Source of the DNA: Saprospiraceae bacterium
GTDB lineage: Bacteria; Bacteroidota; Bacteroidia; Chitinophagales; Saprospiraceae
Length of the DNA: 64,000 nt
Direction of reading: 5' to 3'
Assembly: GCA_041392805.1 (NCBI GenBank)
Contig: JAWKLJ010000002.1
Location: forward strand, 1,875,001 to 1,939,000
A program made the translations under genes and the position numbers. The notes under the pieces are model-generated. The model saw only the letters and a list, made by a program, of their open reading frames with translations. It was not told the origin of the DNA and searched no databases. Positions 1-7,411 of this stretch are shown in pieces. How positions within the stretch are numbered: position 1 is the first letter of the stretch; each line of letters begins with the position of its first letter.

Positions 1-2151
1 AGCACCATTTTAATCGCCATTTTTACACTTTCAACCAAAGGACAATCAACCGCTGAAGTTACGACCACTGCTAAATATGAGCAGGCGGTCAAATTTCTAA
101 GGTCAAACACCAATCAGCTTGTCTACCGTAGTGGGGTTCGTCCAATTTGGCTTGATGATGGCACCTTTTGGTACAATGTTTCTACCTCAAATGGACGAGA
201 ATATGTACTCATCAATCCCAGCGATGGAACCCGGAAAACGGCCACTGATGTAGAGACCCTTTTAGGGAAAAAATCGATGGAAGAGGCCCCGCCTGTCGGG
301 CGCCGCCGGTTTTCCGGGGCTATTCCCTCTCCCGACAACAAAAAAGAAGCTTTTATCCGCGATTGGAACTTGTGGGTGCGCGACCTCTCCACCAAGGCGG
401 AAACTCAACTGACGACCGATGGTATCCAAGACTTTGGTTATGCCACCGATAATGCCGGTTGGCGAAAAAGCGATCGCCCCATTTTGTTGTGGTCGCCAGA
501 TTCCAAAAGAATAGCGACCTACCAACAAGACCAACGCCATGTCAGCGAGATGTACCTGGTTTCTACCAACATAGGTGCACCCAAGCTACAGGCCTGGAAA
601 TATCCGCTTCCTGTAGATGAAAACGTTATCCTTATCCACCGCGTCATCATCGAGGTGGATCAGCCTAAAGTCATCCGCTTGCAACTCCCGCCCGACCCGC
701 GCCGAGGAACCCTTTGCGATGACATTTCCTGCTCAGGGGCCTTTGATGACAACGAATGGAGTCCCGATGGCAGCAAACTGGCCTTCGTGTCCACTTCGCG
801 CGATCATAAAGAAGCCAAAATGCGCATCGCCGATGCCATAACCGGAGAAGTCAAAGACCTTTTTGAAGAAAAAGTCGCCACTCAATACGAATCGGGTCAG
901 GGGAGCATCAACTGGCGTTACCTGCCCGCTTCCAACGAAATCCTCTGGTATTCGGAGCGAGATGATTGGGGGCATCTTTATTTATATGATGCAACGACGG
1001 GGGAGCTTAAACATCAAATTACAAAAGGCGATTTCGTGGTCACCAGGTTATTAAAGGTCGATGCTCAAAATCGCCTTTTATTTTTTGAGGCTAATGGCCG
1101 GGAAAAGGGAAGGGATCCCTACTTTAGCCATTTTTACCGTGTAAATTTCGACGGAAAAAACTTGCAATTGCTCACGCCAGAGGATGGAAACCATACCATT
1201 TCCTTGTCTCCCGATGACAATTATTTTGTCGATAATTATTCACAGCCCGATGTACCCCCCATCGCCGTTTTGCGCAACATGGAGGGTAAATTAATCGCTA
1301 CCCTGGAGAAGGCAGATATTTCTCAGTTGACCGCATCAGGCTGGCGCGCCCCGCTGCCCATCATCGTAAAATCACGTGATGAACAATGGGATCTTTATGG
1401 CTTGATGTTCCAACCCACAAAATTAGACCCAAAGAAAAAATACCCAATAATCAATTACATCTATCCTGGCCCACAGGGCGGAGGGGTAGGCAGCCGATCT
1501 TTTTCTCCCTCTCGGGGTGACCATCAGGCGCTGGCGGAGCTGGGCTTTATCGTCGTCGTCATTGACGGTACCTGCAACCCTGATCGCTCCAAATCTTTCC
1601 ACGATGCCTGTTATGGTAATATGGGGGACAATACGCTGGAAGACCAGATTTCCGGCATACAGCAACTCGCCAAAAAATACCCTTACATGGATTTGGAGCA
1701 TGTCGGCGTTTGGGGGCATTCCGGAGGTGGATTTGCTACGGCCGCCGCTATGTTCCGCTACCCTGATTTTTACAAAGTCGGCATTTCTGAATCTGGCAAC
1801 CACGAAAACCGCAATTACGAAGACGACTGGGGCGAACGCTACATCGGCCTTCTATCCAAAGACCAGTCGAATTATGAAATGCAAGCCAACCAAAATTTTG
1901 CCGAAAACCTAAAAGGCAAGTTGTTGCTGGCCCATGGCGCAATGGACGACAATGTCCCTCCCTACAACACCTACCTGGTAGTGGATGCGCTCATCAAAGC
2001 CAATAAAGATTTTGACCTGCTGATTTTTCCCAATGCCCGCCACGGCTTTGGCGCCGATAGTCCCTACATGATGCGTCGCCGCTGGGACTATTTCGTCAAA
2101 CACCTGCGTGGGGAAGAACCACCTAAGGAATTCGTCTTGGCGACACCTTAA
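1..2151 (+). CDS. S9 family prolyl oligopeptidase (DPP IV-like), 5' end outside window
   Basis: Secreted or periplasmic serine peptidase of the S9 (DPP IV / prolyl oligopeptidase) family, expected to cleave dipeptides or short peptides after proline. The frame is open from base 1: the first residues look like the end of a signal peptide (ILIAIFTLSTKGQ), so only the initiator region is missing. The internal ATG at 277 is not the true start. The N-terminal two-thirds is a DPP IV-type beta-propeller region; the C-terminal third is the alpha/beta hydrolase domain. The catalytic triad is visible: Ser in GHSGGG (codon at 1720), Asp in HGAMDDN (1945) and His in NARHGF (2041). The Glu pair typical of true DPP IV is not obvious, so the exact specificity is open. 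A perfect inverted repeat follows the stop. Confidence 0.93.
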   Translation, partial: STILIAIFTLSTKGQSTAEVTTTAKYEQAVKFLRSNTNQLVYRSGVRPIWLDDGTFWYNVSTSNGREYVLINPSDGTRKTATDVETLLGKKSMEEAPPVGRRRFSGAIPSPDNKKEAFIRDWNLWVRDLSTKAETQLTTDGIQDFGYATDNAGWRKSDRPILLWSPDSKRIATYQQDQRHVSEMYLVSTNIGAPKLQAWKYPLPVDENVILIHRVIIEVDQPKVIRLQLPPDPRRGTLCDDISCSGAFDDNEWSPDGSKLAFVSTSRDHKEAKMRIADAITGEVKDLFEEKVATQYESGQGSINWRYLPASNEILWYSERDDWGHLYLYDATTGELKHQITKGDFVVTRLLKVDAQNRLLFFEANGREKGRDPYFSHFYRVNFDGKNLQLLTPEDGNHTISLSPDDNYFVDNYSQPDVPPIAVLRNMEGKLIATLEKADISQLTASGWRAPLPIIVKSRDEQWDLYGLMFQPTKLDPKKKYPIINYIYPGPQGGGVGSRSFSPSRGDHQALAELGFIVVVIDGTCNPDRSKSFHDACYGNMGDNTLEDQISGIQQLAKKYPYMDLEHVGVWGHSGGGFATAAAMFRYPDFYKVGISESGNHENRNYEDDWGERYIGLLSKDQSNYEMQANQNFAENLKGKLLLAHGAMDDNVPPYNTYLVVDALIKANKDFDLLIFPNARHGFGADSPYMMRRRWDYFVKHLRGEEPPKEFVLATP

Positions 2152-2157
2152 CTAGCC

Positions 2158-2206
2158 GTCAAGGGGTGATTAAGCGGAGGAGAACAACGCTGAATCACCC
2201 CTTGAC
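2158..2206. repeat. Perfect inverted repeat after the S9 peptidase gene
   Basis: Two 14-base arms (GTCAAGGGGTGATT and its complement) surround a 21-base spacer. No T-run follows on either side, so this is a palindromic repeat rather than a classical intrinsic terminator, although it could stop transcription. Its arm resembles the hairpin split by the insertion sequence near 48.8-50.3 kb. Confidence 0.7.
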
Positions 2207-2231
2207 TCCCTCTGACCTGCAACTCCCCAGA

Positions 2232-2247
2232 GCGCCAATTTTGGCGC
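2232..2247. terminator. Short hairpin, possible terminator
   Basis: GCGCCAA-TT-TTGGCGC is a perfect 7-bp stem followed by CCCTTTC. It is the second hairpin downstream of the S9 peptidase gene. There is no strong U-tract, so the terminator role is tentative. The rest of 2248-2616 is AT-rich and shows no gene. Confidence 0.35.
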
Positions 2248-2616
2248 CCCTTTCAGTACATAACGTGGCCGACTTCACGTCGACATATGGTATACCCAAC
2301 GGCATGCGATAGCCTTTTCATGCCTTATTCTACCAATATCCAATCCTTATTAATCAGATTAAACATTTTCTGAAATATTCCTATGTTATCAAAACAATAG
2401 TAAGTTTTACTTGTATTATTAATAGTAATACTTTTAAAAACAAGTTTAAAAAATTCCCTTATGAGAAAAGTTATTTTTTAATAAAGAAGGGGAGTGGTTG
2501 AAAACCAGAACCCAAGTGGATGGGGAATTATCACCAGGTGGCGTAAAACTTTTTATCGACAAACATTTTGCAAATGCTCTAATAGCCTTTTTTTTCACTT
2601 CCAAAATTTCCAGACT

Positions 2617-3069
2617 ATGAAACGTGCAGGATATATTTTCATTATGATGTTCATATGCGTCTTTCCTTTAATCGGACAAATGCAATACACTTCGGTTCCC
2701 CGGAGCGGGGAGGGCAGGTTTGACCGGGCGGATAACGCGGCATTCTGGATGAATCCCATTTTTTTAAAACCCTCCGTTTTCTTTTCTTCCAGTGAAATTA
2801 GTTTGAGAACCAATCGGAAGTGGTGGCGGAAGGAATCTCGCATCTTACCTCAACCCTATACTGCCCATGGCTATTTGCCCGAGGATTTTTCCCATATCGA
2901 TCCCTGGCTAGTGGAAAACGGGCAGGGTCAAAGAACCCTGGAAAAGTTACACCTTAATCCCGATCTTCAACTGTTAAAAGAACGCTTTCGGCTGGACAAT
3001 ACCAATATCCATTTGATTAAAGGGACGAATTTGTCGGGTATAAATTATCAGTGTTTAGCGGGGTGTTAA
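2617..3069 (+). CDS. Small secreted protein of unknown function, possibly 3'-truncated
   Basis: 150-residue product. The open frame extends upstream to 2494, but the ATG at 2617 gives a clear signal peptide (basic MKRAGYIF, hydrophobic core, IGQ cleavage area) and is the likely start. The mature part is rich in aromatic and basic residues (RKWWRKES, YTAHGYLPEDF). No family was recognised. The stop codon TAA lies exactly at the left boundary of a palindromic mobile-like repeat (3069-3232), so the original gene may have been longer. A related intact homologue would settle this. Confidence 0.5.
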   Translation: MKRAGYIFIMMFICVFPLIGQMQYTSVPRSGEGRFDRADNAAFWMNPIFLKPSVFFSSSEISLRTNRKWWRKESRILPQPYTAHGYLPEDFSHIDPWLVENGQGQRTLEKLHLNPDLQLLKERFRLDNTNIHLIKGTNLSGINYQCLAGC

Positions 3070-3232
3070 GAGCATGTTTGGAGGTCGCTTTTGGAGGCAA
3101 AAAGTGTCAATTTTTCGCTGAGACTAGGCACTTTTTGAAGTTCATACCCTTCGGTACGGACGAAAAAAGTAACGAAGTATCAGCGAAAAAGGGATAGTTT
3201 TAGACCCAAAAGGTGACCTCCAAACATGCTCT
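3069..3232. repeat. MITE-like element family 1, copy 1
   Basis: 164-bp element. The terminal inverted repeat reads AGAGCATGTTTGGAGGTC on the left and is matched by ACCTCCAAACATGCTCT on the right. An inner imperfect palindrome pairs TTTTTCGCTGA with TCAGCGAAAAA. It has no coding capacity. Near-identical copies lie at 20171-20389 and, inverted, at 44788-44951; a divergent one is at 15365-15547 and a single terminus is at 11534-11549. Confidence 0.85.
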
Positions 3233-3287
3233 AAGTTAGACTACCCTTTTCGTTTGCTGGATGCTTATGTAATTCAAATTTTTCGAT

Positions 3288-4007
3288 ATGCTAGAGCTCA
3301 TTTATTTAACCCATTTCCGAACCAAAAGCCAAAAGAGCCTGGCCTATGCCATAGCGTTGGCCAAAGCCTTTTCGAGCCCTTTATCTATCCTGTCTCTATC
3401 CAGGATAAATGAATCCTTCCAAAGGAAAATAGTGATTTGGCAGCCCCCAAAAGGAGAAAAGGGTAATCATAGCTTATTGGTATCTCGGGAGGATAAAAAG
3501 AATACAAGCAGAAAAACGCTTCCCCTGTTTCTTTTAGGCCTGCCGGATCATCCGGAACGATTGACTCCAAAGATTTATAACACCGTGATGCAAGTTTTGC
3601 ACCAGGGTTTCCCCTTGTTATTGCTGCCCTTTAATTATGCGTTTAACCGGATTCGGAATGTGTTGTTTACCGGTAATAGTCCGGGTTTTACTGACCATTA
3701 TTTGAAGCACCGGATCGCGGCGACCTTTTTACCCCGGGCTTTTAAACTGGAAAATGCGGCGCTGAAGCAAATCCACTGGAATAATATCTGCCAGATAGCA
3801 GAAGGTAAGCTTTCGTTACGCCAATTCAGTTGTGAAGCTTTAAAAGCTCATATCCGGCAGCAATCTATTGATTTGACCATCATCCCCGTTACCAATAGCT
3901 GTGATTCGATAACTTCCGTTACTGGATTGGAGATAAGGGAACTTTTTCGTTATAAAGGCCCAACTTTATTGATACCCCTGCCGATTGATGAAAATTTCAA
4001 GTCCTAA
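3288..4007 (+). CDS. Hypothetical protein, weakly universal-stress-protein-like
   Basis: 239 residues, no signal peptide. The N-terminus (MLELIYLTHFRTKSQKSL, followed by an alanine-rich helix) and the C-terminal end (FRYKGPTLLIPLP) resemble the first strand and last strand of UspA-type domains as found in two-domain Bacteroidota USP proteins. The ATP-loop motif G-x2-G-x9-G-S/T is not visible. The similarity is therefore suggestive only. The last codons and stop lie inside a 97-bp tandem repeat (from 3994), so the 3' end of this gene is what has been duplicated downstream. Confidence 0.5.
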   Translation: MLELIYLTHFRTKSQKSLAYAIALAKAFSSPLSILSLSRINESFQRKIVIWQPPKGEKGNHSLLVSREDKKNTSRKTLPLFLLGLPDHPERLTPKIYNTVMQVLHQGFPLLLLPFNYAFNRIRNVLFTGNSPGFTDHYLKHRIAATFLPRAFKLENAALKQIHWNNICQIAEGKLSLRQFSCEALKAHIRQQSIDLTIIPVTNSCDSITSVTGLEIRELFRYKGPTLLIPLPIDENFKS

Positions 4008-4228
4008 TCAAAAGAAGTGCCGGAGGCGGGACTTCCCGAATAAGGAAATGTAAGGTTATTGCATTCCCAACATTTTCTAAATCGGGATAAATTTCAAGTC
4101 CTGATCAAAAGAAGTGCCGGAGGCGGGACTTCCCGAATAAGGAAATGTAAGGTCATTGCATTCCCAACATTTTCTAAATCGGGATAAATTTCAAGTCCTA
4201 ATCAAAAGAAGTGCCGGAGGCGGGACTT
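3994..4228. repeat. 97-bp tandem direct repeat ending in tRNA-Leu 3' end
   Basis: Two complete 97-bp units (3994-4090, 4091-4187) and a partial third that runs into the tRNA gene. Each unit begins with the 3' end of the preceding gene (ATTTCAAGTCCT) and contains a 21-bp copy of the tRNA-Leu 3' region, at 4014-4034 and 4111-4131; the genuine one is 4208-4228. The units differ by single bases (for example CTAATC/CTGATC and GGTTATT/GGTCATT). Each also holds an imperfect stem-loop (CCCGA...TCGGG). Confidence 0.9.
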
Positions 4229-4295
4229 GAACCCGCATGGCCGTAAAGCCACACGCCTCTGAAACGTGCGTGTCTACCAATTTCACCACTCCGGC
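4212..4295 (-). tRNA. tRNA-Leu (anticodon CAG)
   Basis: 84-nt class II tRNA on the minus strand. The acceptor stem GCCGGAG pairs with CTCCGGC, followed by discriminator A. The D-arm contains TTGGTAGACAC, the anticodon loop is TTCAGAG (anticodon CAG, reads CUG), there is a long variable arm, and the T-arm is GCGGG-TTCAAGT-CCCGC. CCA is not encoded. The 3' end is repeated twice in the tandem array downstream. Confidence 0.95.
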
Positions 4296-4403
4296 TGAAA
4301 AACAATATGGAATTGCAATGATAAGAAGTTTATTTCAACTTTTTGAAAGGGAAGAGAAAAAACTTAGACGTCCGCTGATTGAAAGGTAAAAACTTCAGGG
4401 AGG

Positions 4404-4952
4404 TCAACTATTCTCTCCGTATTCCTGCTTGATTTTATATAAGAATTCTTTGCATGCTTTCGGGGTTTTTAAATGGATGAATTCGATGTGTTTATAATTC
4501 GGGTTATCCATTACTTTTAAATATTTAACTCGATTCCGCTTATAGGTTTTCAGCGTCCACCACACGATGGAATCTTTCGAAAGCAGCTGCTTAAAGCTTT
4601 CTCGATTTCCTGTTCCAGGCCATAATTCCTTCTTGGTAATCACTCTATTAATGGCACGGCGGATGGCTTGATAAAAGGTTCGTGCGAAACTGAAATCTAT
4701 CCAGATGATGGTATCTACCTCCTTCCATTTAAGGTCATTGGTGCGAGAGTAATTGCCATCGAGCACCCATTTTTCCTGCTTGAGTGCCATTTTGAGTTTC
4801 TGGAAAAAAACTTTGTCTTTTGGCATATTCCAATCCTTCTCCCAAAAAATGGCATCCATTTCGATATAGGGTATTCCCAAGGCCTCGGATAGCTGCCTTG
4901 AAAAGGTGGATTTACCAGACCCACTTGTACCGATGACATTGATTTTTTTCAT
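4404..4952 (-). CDS. P-loop kinase / topology modulation-like protein
   Basis: 182-residue cytosolic P-loop NTPase of the AAA_17/FlaR-like group, often annotated as adenylate kinase-like or 'DNA topology modulation protein'. The Walker A motif GTSGSGKS is at residues 8-15. It is followed by PYIEMDAIFWEKDW and VLDGNYSR, segments typical of this group, and by an R-rich lid-like helix (RRAINRVITKKE). Substrate unknown. It is the first of a run of small minus-strand accessory genes between two tRNA-Leu genes. Confidence 0.8.
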   Translation of the reverse strand: MKKINVIGTSGSGKSTFSRQLSEALGIPYIEMDAIFWEKDWNMPKDKVFFQKLKMALKQEKWVLDGNYSRTNDLKWKEVDTIIWIDFSFARTFYQAIRRAINRVITKKELWPGTGNRESFKQLLSKDSIVWWTLKTYKRNRVKYLKVMDNPNYKHIEFIHLKTPKACKEFLYKIKQEYGENS

Positions 4953-5008
4953 TTCTTTGGCCCCTGATGCGTATTCCGGCGAGTTATTTAACTGAAAGTG
5001 ATTTCCCT

Positions 5009-5302
5009 TTAGGTATTCGTTGTTGCCTTGAGTCGATATTTTTCTGGTTTGCTTTTAGTCCGTTCAATTATTTCCCTTGCTTCCAAATCAAGTTTCACCG
5101 TTTCGCCGTACCATTGAACGCCGCCCTCAAAGTTGTCTTTTATCCTGGCATACAATTTTTCCATCAGTTCTGTATGAGTAGGCTCTAAATTGGTCAATAT
5201 GGATAAAATATTTTCCTTTATCACTTCATATTTTGCAAGCAATATTTTCTTGTTTTTTTTACCAGGGATAGGATGTAAGGTCTGGATATATTGTCCTTCC
5301 AT
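5009..5302 (-). CDS. DUF6958-like small protein
   Basis: 97 residues. The pattern LHPIPGKKNKKILLAKYE, then an ILSIL helix, then GGVQWYGETVKLDLEARE, then a basic tail, resembles small Bacteroidota/Proteobacteria proteins that I recall as DUF6958. The fold looks like a small winged-helix-type domain, but the function is unknown. The assignment is from memory of the pattern; an HMM search would confirm it. Confidence 0.65.
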   Translation of the reverse strand: MEGQYIQTLHPIPGKKNKKILLAKYEVIKENILSILTNLEPTHTELMEKLYARIKDNFEGGVQWYGETVKLDLEAREIIERTKSKPEKYRLKATTNT

Positions 5303-5340
5303 TTTTTGAACGATGTAGTGTATTTAAAGAAGCTGTATGT

Positions 5341-5697
5341 TTAGACACTTTGGCCAAAGGTCAGTAAGTTATGGTCTGGATCAAGCATGGCAAATTCTTT
5401 TTGTCCCCATGGTTTCATTTGTAAGGCCCCCGCAGGATGTATACTCAATTTTTTTTCCAAAAAGCTTTGATAAAGTTGATCAATATCATCCGTTCGGATA
5501 TACACTTGTCCATAATTCTCTTTAGGGTCCAATTCCCTGAATTCAAAAAAATGGATTTGCACGCTATCTTTTTGAATCATTAAATAGTTATCAAAACTTG
5601 TATTCCCAAATTCCTCAAAGCCCAATTGGGTTACGTAGTAGTCTCTGGTAAGCGCTTTGTTGCGCATGGGTAGTTTTGGATGGACGGCTGTTAGCAT
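5341..5697 (-). CDS. VOC family protein (bleomycin resistance/glyoxalase-like)
   Basis: 118 residues with the paired beta-alpha-beta-beta-beta layout of the vicinal oxygen chelate superfamily: PMRNKALTRDYYVTQLGFE, then IHFFEF, then QVYIRTDD, then KEFAMLDPDHNLLTFGQ. It resembles the bleomycin-resistance-protein subgroup, which binds rather than cleaves its ligand. The acidic residue in the final DPDHNLLTF motif is present. The start codon overlaps the 3' end of a broken Fic gene. Confidence 0.85.
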   Translation of the reverse strand: MLTAVHPKLPMRNKALTRDYYVTQLGFEEFGNTSFDNYLMIQKDSVQIHFFEFRELDPKENYGQVYIRTDDIDQLYQSFLEKKLSIHPAGALQMKPWGQKEFAMLDPDHNLLTFGQSV

Positions 5698-5912
5698 GAT
5701 GGATCAAATTCTGATAATTTATTGTAGACTGTAATCGCATTTTTGACTTCAATGATATCTTTAGGTGGACCAATTACTCTCTTTTGATCAAATATTGCTG
5801 ATACTTGATCCATCGAAAGTGTATTGCCTTCAATCTTTAAGGAGGACTGTATCGTTTTTATACGATTTTCTCTACGTAATTGAGCTGGGTGCTGTAATAT
5901 TTCAAAATACAT
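5691..5912 (-). pseudogene. Fic/DOC protein N-terminal fragment
   Basis: 73 codons matching the Fic_N region that precedes the AMP-transferase domain: SLKIEGNTLSMDQVSAI, then VIGPPKDIIEVKNAI. The motif S-x2-I-E-G-N is the conserved inhibitory/structural helix of class II Fic proteins. The Fic core with HPFxxGNGR is absent: the frame stops after YNKLSEFDPSC and runs straight into the VOC gene. This is a remnant of a toxin-like or regulatory adenylyltransferase gene cut by a deletion. Confidence 0.75.
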
Positions 5913-6063
5913 CTCCTATTTTTATCGCTTTAAGATTATAATTCCTATATTCTCCAAATATACCCAACGGCCCCGCAGAGGCGCTGTGCTGCCGCAATTC
6001 CTCCAATTTATGATTTCAAGCTTGATTTGTCAATTCAATTTTTCAAAGATTTTGATCTAATTT

Positions 6064-6945
6064 TCATAACGGCAGCATAGACGCTCTCCGCTTTGTTCGG
6101 CGATGGCGCACTCTACAAATTTCAATTTCTTCTTTTGACAATCCCGTATACCTCATAATTTTTTCTAGGGATTCACCACTTTTTTTCATTTCTGATGCTA
6201 CTTCTTTTTTTGCCTCTTCTATTCCTTCTGCTCTAGAGGTATCTACTACATTTTTTATATCCCTGTAATATTTTAAACTATCCTCATAAGCTTGTCTCTC
6301 TTCGGGACTGAAGTTCGCTATTTCGGCTGCTTCAAATAGCTTCTTAAATATTTTATCTTGTAAAGCCTTCGGTCTGTTTTGTAACTCCGATAAATGCTTC
6401 AATACATATAACCATTTATCAAATCTGCTTTCTAAGCTCGTTTCGCCTTTGATAAATTTGGGCAATTCTACATATATATAGGTCAATTTGTCATAAAATA
6501 CTTCACAATTTTGATCTTTTAATTGAACCCTATGTATCAATTCTGTTTCACTTTTATCTTCTTCAAATACAAAATCTAATATCCCCACTGTATATACTGC
6601 CGATAATTTATAATTCCATTCTCCTTTCTTGGCTTGTTCCTGGATTGGAAACGTTGAATAATAGACACTTCGATCTTTAAAAAAATTTTGCTTCGCTTTT
6701 TGTATTTCTACTATAAATCTATCTCCACTACTGCTTTTGCAATGTAAATCAAAGATTGCTTTTCTATCTATTTGGGTTAAGCCTATATTTTCATTGTTCG
6801 AATAAGTCAAATCCTCTATTTTATGCTTATCTGGAAGTAATTGGTTTAAAAAATCAATCACTAATTCTTTATTGGGTTCTGTGCCAAATAATTTCTTAAA
6901 TCCGAAATCTGTTAAGGGGTTGACAAATTTATCTTCTAACGCCAT
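6064..6945 (-). CDS. Rpn family PD-(D/E)XK nuclease / putative transposase
   Basis: 293 residues of the PDDEXK_2 / Rpn (recombination-promoting nuclease) family. The N-terminal FVNPLTDFGFKKLFG is diagnostic. The nuclease core is visible as D66 (IFDLHC) and E80-x-Q82 (IVEIQK), followed by the FFKDRSVYYST and YKLSAVYTVGILDF segments. The C-terminus has the usual acidic/helical region (SRAEGIEEAKKEVASEM), a helix-turn-helix-like GLSKEEI and a short basic tail (RVRHRRTKRR). Such proteins mobilise or recombine DNA. It is divergent from the Roco gene and shares a 466-bp spacer with it. Confidence 0.9.
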   Translation of the reverse strand: MALEDKFVNPLTDFGFKKLFGTEPNKELVIDFLNQLLPDKHKIEDLTYSNNENIGLTQIDRKAIFDLHCKSSSGDRFIVEIQKAKQNFFKDRSVYYSTFPIQEQAKKGEWNYKLSAVYTVGILDFVFEEDKSETELIHRVQLKDQNCEVFYDKLTYIYVELPKFIKGETSLESRFDKWLYVLKHLSELQNRPKALQDKIFKKLFEAAEIANFSPEERQAYEDSLKYYRDIKNVVDTSRAEGIEEAKKEVASEMKKSGESLEKIMRYTGLSKEEIEICRVRHRRTKRRASMLPL

Positions 6946-7411
6946 CTTTGTTTCTTTTTTATGTAAAGATAAACTTTTTGTTTCTATTTTTCAACTTTTA
7001 GTGGCTAGCGCCTAACTCCCCAACATCTCCATTTTACCCCAGAATTTGGCCCTTTTTCACCAAAAAAGCAACTATCCTCACAACACCCATAAGGCACCAA
7101 CTTCCTATGAACAGAAGAAATATAAAGCGGTGCGGCCCCTCATTCAGCCAGCAGTGCACCGACTTGTTGGTCAATCACCATTAGCTCAAAACTATGCGTT
7201 GGGAGTAGGTGGAGTAATTGAATAAAAAAACCATTTACTTAGCATAGGCCAATATCAAATTTGTGTACCTCCGGAATCTAAATATAAATCCAGTGCAACC
7301 TCGTCTTATTCAAACCAAAGATATTGATAAAAATTTCTTTCTTTTAATTAAAAAATAGCAGGTCTTATCTATTTTTAATGGATAATTCACCTCATAATAA
7401 CCCAAAGCTTT
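6946..7411. other. Divergent intergenic region, no gene seen
   Basis: Spacer between the divergent Rpn nuclease and Roco genes. It is AT-rich towards the Roco start. It should hold both promoters, but I could not assign a clear TTTG / TAnnTTTG pair. No ORF or hairpin of note. Confidence 0.5.

Noticed and set aside
1423..1803. 126-residue minus-strand ORF across the S9 peptidase catalytic domain
   Set aside because: Antisense shadow; the plus strand has a complete catalytic triad.
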